Positions 53,088-62,172 of a DNA stretch of 64,000 nt are shown here, in pieces. Position 1 is the stretch's first letter. Each line of letters begins with the position of its first letter. The translations under genes and the position numbers were made by a program. The notes under the pieces were generated by a model, which was not told where the DNA came from, searched no databases, and saw only the letters and a list, made by a program, of their open reading frames with translations. Source of the DNA: Parabacteroides distasonis (GTDB lineage: Bacteria > Bacteroidota > Bacteroidia > Bacteroidales > Tannerellaceae); assembly GCF_004793765.1 (NCBI RefSeq), contig NZ_SRYM01000004.1:62001-126000 (forward strand), read 5' to 3'.

Positions 53088-53420
53088 ATGGAAAAGAAAC
53101 ACCAGCAAGAAGAATATGTAGACTTTGTGGTGACGGCACGTAAATATAAGACGTTGTTGACAGCGAAGTATAAGAACCGACCGATGTGGCATAAGCCGTC
53201 GGCTGGTGACGTGGTTTCTCATCTTCCCGGAACAATTATCAAGATTTTGGTAGAGGAAGGGCAGGCCGTGGAAGCCGGGCAACTTCTGTTGATCCATGAG
53301 GCGATGAAAATGCAGAACCGGGTGGTCGCTCCCATAGCGGGAGTCGTTGTAGAGCTCAATGTAAAAGAGAGCGATAAGATAACGAAGAATCATTTAATGG
53401 TAAAAATAGAGTCTAAGTAA
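53088..53420 (+). CDS. Biotin carrier protein
   Basis: This 110-residue protein has a biotinyl domain over about residues 35-110 with the biotin-lysine motif EAMKM and the flanking PGTIIKILVEEGQAVEAGQ and APIAGVVVELNV elements. The N-terminal 35 residues are charged and may dock to the carboxyltransferase encoded 12 nt upstream. It carries the carboxyl group for that enzyme. It has no Pro/Ala linker of the sort seen in many decarboxylase gamma subunits. Confidence 0.93.
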   Translation: MEKKHQQEEYVDFVVTARKYKTLLTAKYKNRPMWHKPSAGDVVSHLPGTIIKILVEEGQAVEAGQLLLIHEAMKMQNRVVAPIAGVVVELNVKESDKITKNHLMVKIESK

Positions 53421-53461
53421 GATAATTTACTTATTTTTGCCTCTCAATCATTTTTAATAGG

Positions 53462-55582
53462 ATGAAGAAGGCAATACTCTTTTTGATATTACAGATATTT
53501 ACGATTTCGCTTTTTGCGCAGATTAATACGGACCGTGTATTGGCCATTGGTAGGAACGCCCTTTATTTTGAGGATTATGTTCTTTCCATTCAGTACTTCA
53601 ATCAGGTTATCAAATCCAAACCTTGGTTGGCGGAACCCTATTTCTACCGTGCGGTGGCGAAGATAAATCTGGACGATTTTAAGGGGGCCGAGGAAGACTG
53701 TACTTTATGTCTTCAGCGGAACCCTTTTTTAACGCAAGCGTATTATGCTCGCGGCATCGCCCGCCAAAGTCAGGAGAAATACGGCGAGGCGATCGACGAT
53801 TACCGGAAAGGACTTGAGTTCAAATCCGAAGACCGCCAGATGCTGGTGAATATGGCGGTGGCTTTTATCCAGAAAAAAGACTACAACGGGGCGGAGAAGA
53901 CTTTCGATGATTTAATGACTGCCCATCCGAAATATTCCATGAATTATATGACACGGGGCGCTATGTATCTGGAGAAAGGGGATACGTTGAAAGCCTTGGC
54001 CGATTATAATAAGGCGATCGAGATGGACCCTTATTATGCGCCGGCGTATGGTAATCGTGCGATCCTTCATTATCAAATGGAGGATTACAAGAATGCCTTG
54101 GCTGATTTGAACGAGGCACTCCGGCTGGATACCCGTGAGAGCGGATATTATATTAACCGGGGATTAGTCCGTTATCAGATGAATGACTTGAGAGGTGCGA
54201 TGGCCGATTACGATCAGGTAATCAGCATGGATAGCCGGAACTTGATCGCACGGTTCAACCGGGGTTTGCTTCGGTTCCAAGTCGGGGATAATAACCGGGC
54301 TATCGAGGACTTCGATGTCGTTATCCAGCAAGAGCCAGATAACTATATGGCTTATTACAACCGTGCGTTGCTCCGTTTCGAGACGGGCGACTACCGGGGG
54401 GCCGTGCAGGATTACGACGTGGTCTTGAAGCAATATCCTACTTTCCTGCCGGGCTTTGTGAGCCGTTCGGAAGCAAAGCGTAAGCTGGGGGATAACGTGG
54501 GGGCAGACCGTGATTATTGGGCAGCCATAAAGATGGAGGAGCAGGCCAAGAACGGACAGCTCCCGAAGACATCGTCTTCTGGCTCCAATACGGTGGTGAA
54601 CGGAGATGCCAAGACGGACGATTCGGAGGAGAATACTCGTGAGCAATCCGATAAGAATATCAATAAGTTCAACCGCTTGGTGGTATACGATAAGGAGCAG
54701 GAGCGTAAAAGTAAGTACCAAAGCGAAGTCCGCGGACGTGTACAAGATTGGAATGTACATGTGGATCTGGAACCTCAATTTGTCCTAACTTATTACGAGA
54801 AAGCAGATCCCGTAAAGAAACTTGTTTATTATGACAAGATGGTAGAGGATTACAATGGCCAGATGGCCCTGAAACGTAAATTGCGTATCACGAACGAGGA
54901 AGCTGCTTTGACTGAAGATCAGATCGCCGTGCATTTCGCCTCCATCGACGAGTATTCGGCGGAGATCGAGCGTGATCCGAATAATGCTAACGCTTATTTC
55001 GGTCGTGCGATGGACTTCATGTTGGTGCAGGATTTCTCGGAGGCGATCAAGAATTTCTCGGAAGCGATCGAGCGAGACCCCTCGTTTACGATGGCCTATT
55101 TCAATCGTGCCGTAGAACGTTATAAGCAATTGATGTACACCCAATCCCAGCAGGCTAACAAGGATACATACGACTTGAGTGGCTCAGGGATGAACTTGAA
55201 TATCGGGTCTGCCCGGTTGCGGGTAAACGCCAACACGTCGGTAGACCCCCGTAGTGCTATGTTGAAGGATAATAAGAGAGCCTATGAGCATGAGCAGATC
55301 ATGAGGGACTACGATATGGTGATCAAGTTGAACCCGGGTTTTGTGTACGCCTACTTTAACCGTGCGAACCTGCGTTGCGCCCAGCGTGATTTCCGTGCTG
55401 CTATCGTTGATTACAACGAGGCAATCGAGCGAGACCCTGAATTTGCCGAGGCTTACTACAATCGTGGGTTGGCTCGTCTGTCGCAAGGTGACGTGAACCA
55501 GGGTATCGCCGACTTGAGCAAGGCGGGTGAGTTGGGTATCTACAACGCTTATAGTATCATCAAGCGAATGACAAGCCGATGA
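53462..55582 (+). CDS. Exported tetratricopeptide-repeat protein
   Basis: This 706-residue protein has a signal peptide (about 1-20, ending LFAQ). About ten TPR units cover residues 25-345 (for example YAPAYGNRAILHYQMEDYKNALADLNEAL). A charged region follows (about 365-500), then further TPR units (about 505-700) with an insert of about 70 residues near 560-630. Such proteins scaffold complexes in the periplasm or at the outer membrane. A -7 box TATTTTTG (53432-53439) lies just before it. The partner is unknown. Confidence 0.9.
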   Translation: MKKAILFLILQIFTISLFAQINTDRVLAIGRNALYFEDYVLSIQYFNQVIKSKPWLAEPYFYRAVAKINLDDFKGAEEDCTLCLQRNPFLTQAYYARGIARQSQEKYGEAIDDYRKGLEFKSEDRQMLVNMAVAFIQKKDYNGAEKTFDDLMTAHPKYSMNYMTRGAMYLEKGDTLKALADYNKAIEMDPYYAPAYGNRAILHYQMEDYKNALADLNEALRLDTRESGYYINRGLVRYQMNDLRGAMADYDQVISMDSRNLIARFNRGLLRFQVGDNNRAIEDFDVVIQQEPDNYMAYYNRALLRFETGDYRGAVQDYDVVLKQYPTFLPGFVSRSEAKRKLGDNVGADRDYWAAIKMEEQAKNGQLPKTSSSGSNTVVNGDAKTDDSEENTREQSDKNINKFNRLVVYDKEQERKSKYQSEVRGRVQDWNVHVDLEPQFVLTYYEKADPVKKLVYYDKMVEDYNGQMALKRKLRITNEEAALTEDQIAVHFASIDEYSAEIERDPNNANAYFGRAMDFMLVQDFSEAIKNFSEAIERDPSFTMAYFNRAVERYKQLMYTQSQQANKDTYDLSGSGMNLNIGSARLRVNANTSVDPRSAMLKDNKRAYEHEQIMRDYDMVIKLNPGFVYAYFNRANLRCAQRDFRAAIVDYNEAIERDPEFAEAYYNRGLARLSQGDVNQGIADLSKAGELGIYNAYSIIKRMTSR

Positions 55583-55607
55583 TAACGCAAATTATTCGAG
55601 TTAAATG

Positions 55608-55638
55608 TTTCGCTGATAGAAAAGAAATATTAACTTTG
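55608..55638 (+). promoter_or_regulatory. Promoter of the thrS operon
   Basis: TTTC (55608-55611), a 19-nt spacer and TAACTTTG (55631-55638) give a good match to the Bacteroidetes promoter, 35 nt before the thrS ATG. Confidence 0.6.
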
Positions 55639-55672
55639 TGGGCTAAATATAAAGAATTTTAGAGAATAGAAT

Positions 55673-57622
55673 ATGATAAAGATTACATTTCCGGACAATT
55701 CCGTAAGAGAATATGCAAAGGGAACGACTGCTATGCAGATAGCGGAAAGCATTAGTTCTCGTTTGGCACAGGAAGTCCTAGCTGCAAGCGTGAATGGAGA
55801 GGTTTGGGACTTAAGCCGTCCTATCAACGACGACGTTGCGGTGAAACTTTTGAAGTGGGAAGACGAGGAAGGTAAACATGCGTTCTGGCACTCCAGTGCT
55901 CACCTTATGGCAGAGGCTTTGCAGGAATTATATCCGGGTATTAAATTCGGTATCGGTCCGGCGATCGAGAACGGTTTCTATTATGACGTGGATCCGGGGG
56001 AGGCCGTGATCAAAGAGGGTGATTTCCCCGCTATCGAGGCTAAGATGCTAGAGTTGGTAGCCAAGAAAGAAGAAATCAAACGTCAGGACATTACTAAGGC
56101 GGATGCCATGAAGATGTTCGGTGATAGAGGTGAAGAGTATAAAACAGAGCTTATCAGTGAGCTGGAAGACGGTACGATCACGACCTATACACAGGGGTCT
56201 TTCACGGACTTGTGTCGGGGTCCGCATTTGCCGAACACTTCTTACTTGAAAGCGGTTAAGATATTGAGCGTCGCTGGTGCTTATTGGCGTGGCGATGAGA
56301 AACGCAAGCAATTGGTTCGTTTGTATGGTATCACTTTCCCGAAAAAGAAGATGTTGGATGAGTATCTGACATTGCTGGAGGAGGCCAAGAAACGTGACCA
56401 CCGTAAGATCGGTAAGGAGATGGATTTATTTATGTTCTCCGATACGGTAGGCAAGGGGTTACCGATGTGGTTGCCGAAAGGTACTGCCTTACGTTTACGT
56501 CTGCAAGAGTTCTTGCGTCGTATCCAAGCTCGTTATAACTATCAAGAGGTAATGTGTCCGCCGATCGGTAATAAATTGTTGTACATTACCTCCGGCCACT
56601 ACGCTAAATACGGTAAGGATTCTTTCCAGCCGATCCATACGCCGGAGGAGGGCGAGGAGTACTTCTTGAAACCGATGAACTGCCCTCATCACTGTATGAT
56701 CTATAAAAACTCTCCCCGCTCATATAAGGACCTGCCGTTGCGTTTAGCTGAGTTTGGTACGGTTTGCCGGTATGAGCAGAGCGGTGAGTTGCACGGATTA
56801 ACTCGTGTACGTAGCTTTACACAGGATGATGCTCATATTTTCTGCCGTCCCGATCAGGTAAAGCAGGAATTCTTGAACGTGATGGATATCATCTCGATCG
56901 TATTCAAAACGATGAACTTTGAGAACTTTGAGGCTCAGATCTCCTTGCGTGATAAGGTGAATCGTGAGAAATATATCGGTAGCGACGAGAACTGGGAGAA
57001 AGCAGAGCAAGCGATTGTAGAGGCTTGTGAGGAAAAAGGCTTGAAAGCTAAGATAGAGTATGGAGAGGCAGCCTTTTACGGTCCGAAACTCGATTTCATG
57101 GTGAAAGACGCTATTGGCCGTCGCTGGCAGTTAGGTACGATTCAGGTAGATTATAATTTGCCGGAACGTTTCCAATTGGAATATACGGGTGCCGATAACC
57201 AGAAACATCGTCCGGTTATGATTCACCGTGCGCCGTTCGGTTCCATGGAGCGATTCGTAGCCGTATTGATCGAGCACACATCCGGAAAGTTCCCGTTATG
57301 GTTGACGCCGGAGCAGGTATGTATCATGCCGATCAGCGAGAAGTTCAATGATTACGCTTGGCAAATCGCACGTGAGTTGGGTAATCAGGAAATTCGTGCT
57401 ATCGTAGATGACCGAAATGAGAAGATCGGCCGTAAAATCCGTGACAATGAATTGAAAAGAATTCCTTATATGCTCATCGTTGGAGAAAAAGAAGCAGAAA
57501 ATGGTGAAGTTTCTGTAAGAAAACAGGGCGAAGGTGATAAAGGTTCGATGAAAATTGCTACCTTTGCAGCACTTTTGAATGGCGAGGTAGAGGAAATGAT
57601 GAATCGCTGGCAAAAAAAGTAA
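55673..57622 (+). CDS. thrS: Threonyl-tRNA synthetase
   Basis: This 649-residue class II synthetase has its domains in order: TGS (1-62), the editing/SAD domain (about 65-230, with [11 protein letters not shown]), the catalytic core (about 240-530; zinc ligands in [12 protein letters not shown], motif 2 [21 protein letters not shown], motif 3 [11 protein letters not shown]) and the anticodon-binding domain (about 535-645). It is full length. It is followed 40 nt later by infC, giving the common thrS-infC-rpmI-rplT order. Confidence 0.98.
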   Translation: MIKITFPDNSVREYAKGTTAMQIAESISSRLAQEVLAASVNGEVWDLSRPINDDVAVKLLKWEDEEGKHAFWHSSAHLMAEALQELYPGIKFGIGPAIENGFYYDVDPGEAVIKEGDFPAIEAKMLELVAKKEEIKRQDITKADAMKMFGDRGEEYKTELISELEDGTITTYTQGSFTDLCRGPHLPNTSYLKAVKILSVAGAYWRGDEKRKQLVRLYGITFPKKKMLDEYLTLLEEAKKRDHRKIGKEMDLFMFSDTVGKGLPMWLPKGTALRLRLQEFLRRIQARYNYQEVMCPPIGNKLLYITSGHYAKYGKDSFQPIHTPEEGEEYFLKPMNCPHHCMIYKNSPRSYKDLPLRLAEFGTVCRYEQSGELHGLTRVRSFTQDDAHIFCRPDQVKQEFLNVMDIISIVFKTMNFENFEAQISLRDKVNREKYIGSDENWEKAEQAIVEACEEKGLKAKIEYGEAAFYGPKLDFMVKDAIGRRWQLGTIQVDYNLPERFQLEYTGADNQKHRPVMIHRAPFGSMERFVAVLIEHTSGKFPLWLTPEQVCIMPISEKFNDYAWQIARELGNQEIRAIVDDRNEKIGRKIRDNELKRIPYMLIVGEKEAENGEVSVRKQGEGDKGSMKIATFAALLNGEVEEMMNRWQKK

Positions 57623-57662
57623 TGATTAAATAACTAATAACGAGGAGAATAAATCTTTTTGA

Positions 57663-58283
57663 ATGAAGAATGACAATCTGAAAGAACAGTATAGAATCAA
57701 CGAACGTATTCGTGTTCGTGAAGTTCGTTTAGTAGGTGACAATATAGAGACGGGTGTTTATCCGATCGCTCAAGCGCTGAAAATAGCGGAAGAGCAGGGG
57801 ATGGATCTAGTTGAGATTTCACCAAATGCTGCGCCCCCCGTTTGCAGAGTAATCGACTACCAGAAATTCCTCTATCAGCAAAAAAAGCGTCAGAAAGAGC
57901 AAAAAGCAAAATCTGTGAAAGTGATCGTGAAGGAGATTCGTTTCGGACCTCAGACAGATGATCATGATTACAATTTTAAGTTGAAGCACGCTAAGGGATT
58001 TTTGGAAGAAGGTTCTAAGGTCAAAGCTTACGTGTTCTTTAAAGGTCGTTCTATCCTTTTTAAGGAACAGGGAGAGGTTTTGCTGCTTCGTTTTGCCAAT
58101 GATTTGGAGGATTACGGAAAAGTGGAACAGTTACCGGTATTAGAGGGAAAACGTATGATTATTATGCTTTCCCCGAAGAAGGCGGGTACAGGTTCTGTTC
58201 CGGCTGCAACTCCGAAAGTCGTAAAGAAGGTGGTCACGACACCTAAGCCTAAAAGCGAGAGTGATAAGAAAACAGAAGAATAA
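57663..58283 (+). CDS. infC: Translation initiation factor IF-3
   Basis: This 206-residue factor prevents premature subunit joining and proofreads start codons. The N-domain ([44 protein letters not shown]) and C-domain ([34 protein letters not shown]) are complete. It has a lysine/proline-rich tail of about 30 residues (from about 175) absent from E. coli IF-3. It starts with ATG, not the rare AUU used in enterobacteria, so the classic start-codon autoregulation would not apply. Confidence 0.97.
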   Translation: MKNDNLKEQYRINERIRVREVRLVGDNIETGVYPIAQALKIAEEQGMDLVEISPNAAPPVCRVIDYQKFLYQQKKRQKEQKAKSVKVIVKEIRFGPQTDDHDYNFKLKHAKGFLEEGSKVKAYVFFKGRSILFKEQGEVLLLRFANDLEDYGKVEQLPVLEGKRMIIMLSPKKAGTGSVPAATPKVVKKVVTTPKPKSESDKKTEE

Positions 58284-58338
58284 AATCCGTCCCTGATAGA
58301 AGGGAGGTTAAGTTTAATAATTAAAATATAATTGGAAA

Positions 58339-58536
58339 ATGCCTAAGATGAAGACTAATTCCGGTGCCAAAAAGAGGTTCGCCCTTACCGGATCAGGAAA
58401 GATCAAAAGAAAACACGCTTTTAAGAGTCATATCTTAACAAAGAAGACTAAGAAGCAAAAGAGAAATCTTACTCACACGGGTTTGGTAGCTAGTGTTGAT
58501 GTAAGCAACGTAAAGCAGATGCTTTGCATGAAGTAA
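58339..58536 (+). CDS. rpmI: Ribosomal protein L35 (bL35)
   Basis: This 65-residue basic protein opens [28 protein letters not shown], typical of bL35 of the large subunit. It lies 55 nt after infC and 106 nt before rplT. The rpmI-rplT gap has no other gene; an L20-binding leader could lie there but I could not identify one. Confidence 0.97.
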   Translation: MPKMKTNSGAKKRFALTGSGKIKRKHAFKSHILTKKTKKQKRNLTHTGLVASVDVSNVKQMLCMK

Positions 58537-58642
58537 TCTTTATTCATTAAGCGAGTTTTATAACGATTTTTATTAACCGAATGCATTTAGCAATCAAGTT
58601 CATCCTAAGAGGTGACGCTAACATTCAAAACAGATTAGAATT

Positions 58643-58987
58643 ATGCCTAGATCAGTAAATCATGTTGCTTCAAGAGCAAAAAGAAAACGGATTTTAAAAC
58701 TAACCCGTGGTTATTATGGTGCACGTAAGAACGTTTGGACTGTAGCGAAGAATACATGGGAAAAAGGTTTGACTTATGCTTTCCGCGACCGTCGTAACAA
58801 GAAACGTAATTTCCGTGCTTTGTGGATTCAGCGTATCAATGCTGCCGCTCGTATGGAAGGTTTGTCTTATTCTCGCCTGATGGGTGCTTTGCACGCTGCT
58901 GGTATCGAGATCAACCGTAAAGTTTTGGCAGACTTGGCCGTTAACCATCCGGAAGCGTTCAAGGCTATCGTAGCTAAAGTGAAATAA
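58643..58987 (+). CDS. rplT: Ribosomal protein L20 (bL20)
   Basis: This 114-residue basic protein has the bL20 hallmarks [27 protein letters not shown] and [19 protein letters not shown]. It is an early assembly protein of the 50S subunit. It is the last gene of the thrS operon, ended by the terminator at 59006-59042. The 6S-like RNA promoter begins ten bases further on. Confidence 0.98.
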   Translation: MPRSVNHVASRAKRKRILKLTRGYYGARKNVWTVAKNTWEKGLTYAFRDRRNKKRNFRALWIQRINAAARMEGLSYSRLMGALHAAGIEINRKVLADLAVNHPEAFKAIVAKVK

Positions 58988-59005
58988 GATTTTTGCTGTA
59001 TAGTT

Positions 59006-59042
59006 AAAAAAGAGTCTCTTCGAAAAGGAGACTCTTTTTTTG
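59006..59042 (+). terminator. Terminator of the thrS-rplT operon
   Basis: A 13-bp stem (aaaaaagagtctc and complement) around a 9-nt loop is followed by T residues. It lies 18 nt after the rplT stop. Confidence 0.9.
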
Positions 59043-59051
59043 TTGTTTTTG

Positions 59052-59083
59052 TTTGGTCATGTCGATACGATTACATATCTTTG
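59052..59083 (+). promoter_or_regulatory. Consensus promoter of the 6S-like RNA
   Basis: TTTG (59052-59055), exactly 20 nt, and TATCTTTG (59076-59083) form a perfect Bacteroidetes promoter. The expected start is near 59090. No credible coding frame follows until 59582. Confidence 0.85.
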
Positions 59084-59089
59084 TAACAA

Positions 59090-59331
59090 GAAAAAGATAA
59101 ACAGGGAATGAGTTAAGCCGCACTTGTTCGATTGGGGAACTCATCAGTTTATTTTAATTCCGAGACATAGCTCTTGTTGCCAATGGCGGGCCGCGCCTTT
59201 CGGGGTATGCTTAGCACGGCGGATTACAAAGGTGGCAAAGCACTCAAATCCTGTCATACGGAGTTTGTTCATATCTACAGTGCGGCTTTTTCAAATAGAG
59301 AAGAGGATCTTTCGGGATTCTCTTCTTTTTT
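59090..59331 (+). ncRNA. ssrS: 6S RNA (Bacteroidales-1 motif)
   Basis: The transcript is bounded by the promoter at 59052-59083 and a terminator at 59299-59331. A 10-bp perfect closing stem pairs 59115-59124 (aagccgcact) with 59279-59288, giving a rod of about 174 nt with a long, partly paired interior. This is the overall plan of 6S RNA, which traps housekeeping RNA polymerase by mimicking an open promoter. The position just downstream of rplT, the own promoter and the terminator are the described features of the Bacteroidales-1 RNA motif, which is thought to be the 6S RNA of this order. I rate the locus as very likely that RNA; the exact mature ends are unknown. Confidence 0.8.
59299..59331 (+). 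terminator. Terminator of the 6S-like RNA
   Basis: An 11-bp stem (agaagaggatc with gattctcttct, one G-U pair) around a 6-nt loop is followed by five T. It starts 11 nt after the closing stem of the RNA. Confidence 0.85.
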
Positions 59332-59412
59332 ATGCGGTTTATGTTGGTAGTTTCCTTAGCTCACATCAGTAGTCTCGTAAAGGTAAGGTAAATTAATAAA
59401 TCGGTTTTTATA

Positions 59413-59443
59413 GTTGGTTATCCAAAAAGAATGCTTTCCTTTG
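59413..59443 (+). promoter_or_regulatory. Putative promoter of the RRM gene
   Basis: GTTG (59413-59416), 19 nt and TTCCTTTG (59436-59443) are a one-off match to each promoter box. The resulting leader would be about 130 nt, long enough for post-transcriptional control. Confidence 0.4.
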
Positions 59444-59581
59444 CATCAACAAACAAAAGATAGTTTGTTTTGCTCTTTATCTTCGAGTTTCTATTCTCAG
59501 TAATGATAATATATTCTTCTAGAAATCGATCTTCACTAACATCACTTGTTTTATTATTAATTTATTTTTAATTTTTTTCGT

Positions 59582-59827
59582 ATGAATATTTACATTGGAA
59601 ACTTGAGTTATCGAGTAAGAGAGTCTGATTTGCAACAAGTATTAGAAGAGTATGGTGTTGTTGATTCAGTAAAGTTAATTGTTGATCGTGATACTAGACG
59701 TTCTAAGGGTTTCGCTTTCGCTGAAATGCCTAACCTGGCTGAGGCTCAAAAAGCTATTGAGGAATTGAACCAAGCTGAGTACGAAGGTCGTCAGATGGTT
59801 GTAAAAGAAGCAATTCCTAGACATTAA
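59582..59827 (+). CDS. Single RRM RNA-binding protein
   Basis: This 81-residue protein is one RNA-recognition motif and little else. RNP2 is MNIYIGNLSY at the very start and RNP1 is SKGFAFAEM at about residues 41-49, with the aromatic RNA-stacking residues in place. It lacks the glycine-rich tail of plant and cyanobacterial relatives. Bacteroidetes mostly lack Hfq, and small RRM proteins are thought to be global RNA binders in this phylum. It has a long AT-rich leader upstream and its own terminator at 59860-59891. The 6S-like RNA gene is its direct neighbour. Confidence 0.93.
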   Translation: MNIYIGNLSYRVRESDLQQVLEEYGVVDSVKLIVDRDTRRSKGFAFAEMPNLAEAQKAIEELNQAEYEGRQMVVKEAIPRH

Positions 59828-59859
59828 TTTTAGAATATATACATCTTAAAATAACTCTG

Positions 59860-59891
59860 AAGCGGGGAGACAATAGTCTTTCCGCTTTTTT
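59860..59891 (+). terminator. Terminator of the RRM gene
   Basis: An 11-bp stem (aagcggggaga with tctttccgctt, two G-U pairs) around caatag, followed by four T. It lies 32 nt after the RRM stop. Its T-run overlaps the TTTG (59889-59892) of the next promoter. Confidence 0.85.
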
Positions 59892-59919
59892 GATATTGTC
59901 TATTATTGTCGTATATTTA
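59889..59919 (+). promoter_or_regulatory. Promoter of the GH20/GH92 pair
   Basis: TTTG (59889-59892), a 19-nt spacer and TATATTTA (59912-59919; last base differs from consensus) lie 36 nt before the GH20 start. Confidence 0.55.
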
Positions 59920-59954
59920 CGCACCAAGAATAACACAACTAAAAAATAAGTATT

Positions 59955-62132
59955 ATGACGTTGCCAAAACGGTCTTACATGAAAGTAACCGGACTTGCTC
60001 TTGCTTGTTCCTCAGTACTTTTTTCCTGTGTTCCCAAGGAGGTTCCGCAGGTGAATTTAATCCCTAAGCCAGTCCATATAGAGATGACTGGCGGTTATTT
60101 CAAAGTAGATACTAATCTCGTATTCGGGAATGATCAATCGGGTACGATCCGTTACGTGGTCGATGAGTCTTTCAACGGCGGAACTCCGGAAGGATATGCG
60201 TTGAACGTGACCGAGAAGGGGATCGAGTTAAGAGCCGCCTCTAAATCCGGATTGTTTTATGGGGAACAGACCTTGCGCCAGTTGTATACACCGAAAGGGA
60301 TTCCTTGCGTATCGATCCAAGACAATCCCCGTTTCCCGTATCGTGGCTTGCATCTGGATGTCTCCCGTCATTTCTTCCCGAAAGAGGAGGTGATGAAGTT
60401 ATTGAACGTCATGTCTTATTATAAGTTGAATACGCTTCATATGCATTTGACGGATGCTGGTGGTTGGCGTATCCAGATAGATAAATATCCGAAACTGACT
60501 ATGGATGTGGCTTTCCGTACGGAATCAGATTGGCAGAAATGGTGGGATGGAAAAGATCGCAAGTATCTGCCGGAAGGAACTTCGGGGGCGTATGGCGGTT
60601 ATTTTACGAAGGGGGATATCCGTGAGATCGTGGATTACGCTATGGCCCGGCATATTAATATAATACCTGAGATCGAATTCCCGGGGCATTCGGACGAGGT
60701 GTTCGTGGCGTACCCGGAGTTGAGTTGTGCCGGCAAACCTTATACGACGGGTGATTTCTGCATCGGCAACGAGAAATCGTTTACGTTCATGGAGGATGTA
60801 TTGTCTGAGGTGATCGAGTTGTTCCCTTCCGAATATATCCATATCGGGGGAGACGAGGCCGGGAAGGGAGCTTGGAAGACCTGCCCGAAATGTCAAGGTT
60901 TGATGCGCCGGAACGGGATGAAGGACGTGGATGAGTTGCAGAGCTATATGATTCATCGTGCCGAGGAATTCCTGATTTCCAAAGGCCGCAAATTGATCGG
61001 TTGGGATGAGATTCTGGAAGGGGGCTTGGCTCCGGAGGCTACCGTCATGTCTTGGCGGGGTGAGGAAGGGGGAATCAAGTCTGCCCGCATGGGACATGAC
61101 GTGGTCATGACACCGGGTGGTTATATGTATTTCGATTTCTATCAAGCCGATCCAAAGACACAGCCGTATGCCATTGGTGGTTATACGCCGATCAAGCGGG
61201 TGTACAGTTATAATCCGGTGCCTACGGATTCGTTGACTGCCGAGGAAAGTAAGCATATCCTAGGGGTACAGGCAAATACATGGACGGAGTATATCAAGGA
61301 TGAGAAGCATCTGGAGTATATGATGTTCCCTCGTGCCTTGGCAGTCGCCGAGATTGGATGGACTCCGCAAGAGGATCGTCGCTGGGAGGACTTTAAGCCT
61401 CGTATGAACGCAAATATACCGGTTCTGCAACGGATGGGTATCAATACGTTCACGCTCTCGGATGAGATCGAGACCACGATGGAAGTAGATACCTTGCGGC
61501 AAGAGATCAAGGTGACGTTGGATGCGGAGAAATATCCGGCGGAGATACGTTACACGACAGACGGTTCTATTCCCACCTCCTCTTCCCAACTTTATAACGG
61601 CCCGATCGTAGTGAAAGACTCTGCCGATGTCAGAGCCGCTATCTTCCGTGACGGGCAGCTTCAAGGAACGCCTACCGAGAAGAAGGTAGATTATCATCGG
61701 GGTATCAATAAGCCTATACATTATAATAGTAAGTTGTATAGCGGTTATATGGCCGGTGGCATGAATGCCTTGCTGGACGGCTACAGGGGAGGCTTGACCT
61801 ATCTGGACGGTCGTTGGCAAGGTTATTTGAATGATTTGGACTGCGTGGTGGATATGGGAGAGATAACGGATATTCATAAGGTATCGTCCCGTTTTATGCA
61901 ATTGATCGGCCCGGGCGTGTTCCAACCGGGAGAAGTGGAGTTGCTGACATCGGAAGACGGAGAGAGCTATATCTCGCAAGGTGTTATCCCTACTACGGTA
62001 TCCAATACGGATAAAGACCTGTCTTTTCAGGAATATACGTTTAACGGCGATTGGAAAGCACGCTATATCTGTATCAAGGCAAAAGAGGCGAATAAGGGTT
62101 TCATCTTCACGGATGAGATCGTGATTTGGTAA
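59955..62132 (+). CDS. Beta-N-acetylhexosaminidase, GH20 (lipoprotein)
   Basis: This 725-residue enzyme removes terminal GlcNAc or GalNAc from glycans. A lipoprotein signal (SSVLFSC, about residue 25) points to the outer membrane. The N-terminal GH20b domain is at about 35-125. The catalytic barrel is at about 130-470 with the Asp-Glu pair in IHIGGDEAGKGAW. A chitobiase C-terminal-like domain (about 510-580, YTTDGSIPTSSSQLYNGP) and a discoidin-like region (about 590-725) follow. It is followed 40 nt later by a GH92 gene, so the two are probably expressed together to trim host N-glycans. Confidence 0.95.
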   Translation: MTLPKRSYMKVTGLALACSSVLFSCVPKEVPQVNLIPKPVHIEMTGGYFKVDTNLVFGNDQSGTIRYVVDESFNGGTPEGYALNVTEKGIELRAASKSGLFYGEQTLRQLYTPKGIPCVSIQDNPRFPYRGLHLDVSRHFFPKEEVMKLLNVMSYYKLNTLHMHLTDAGGWRIQIDKYPKLTMDVAFRTESDWQKWWDGKDRKYLPEGTSGAYGGYFTKGDIREIVDYAMARHINIIPEIEFPGHSDEVFVAYPELSCAGKPYTTGDFCIGNEKSFTFMEDVLSEVIELFPSEYIHIGGDEAGKGAWKTCPKCQGLMRRNGMKDVDELQSYMIHRAEEFLISKGRKLIGWDEILEGGLAPEATVMSWRGEEGGIKSARMGHDVVMTPGGYMYFDFYQADPKTQPYAIGGYTPIKRVYSYNPVPTDSLTAEESKHILGVQANTWTEYIKDEKHLEYMMFPRALAVAEIGWTPQEDRRWEDFKPRMNANIPVLQRMGINTFTLSDEIETTMEVDTLRQEIKVTLDAEKYPAEIRYTTDGSIPTSSSQLYNGPIVVKDSADVRAAIFRDGQLQGTPTEKKVDYHRGINKPIHYNSKLYSGYMAGGMNALLDGYRGGLTYLDGRWQGYLNDLDCVVDMGEITDIHKVSSRFMQLIGPGVFQPGEVELLTSEDGESYISQGVIPTTVSNTDKDLSFQEYTFNGDWKARYICIKAKEANKGFIFTDEIVIW

Positions 62133-62172
62133 GTATGAATCAATTAATTATCAACTAAAATACATTTATCAA

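Noticed and set aside
57663-57665. Non-canonical start codon for IF-3
   Set aside because: An ATG is present at the expected place and gives the normal N-terminus.
59090-59331. tmRNA, RNase P RNA or a short coding frame (59124-59372)
   Set aside because: There is no tRNA-like end, no resume-codon tag and no RNase P core motif; the closing stem, promoter and position after rplT fit a 6S/Bacteroidales-1 RNA, and the coding frame has no homology-like features.
60525-61979. Two long minus-strand frames (239-243 codons) opposite the GH20 gene
   Set aside because: They are mirror frames of a conserved gene, rich in His and Arg from reversed codon bias, without promoters.
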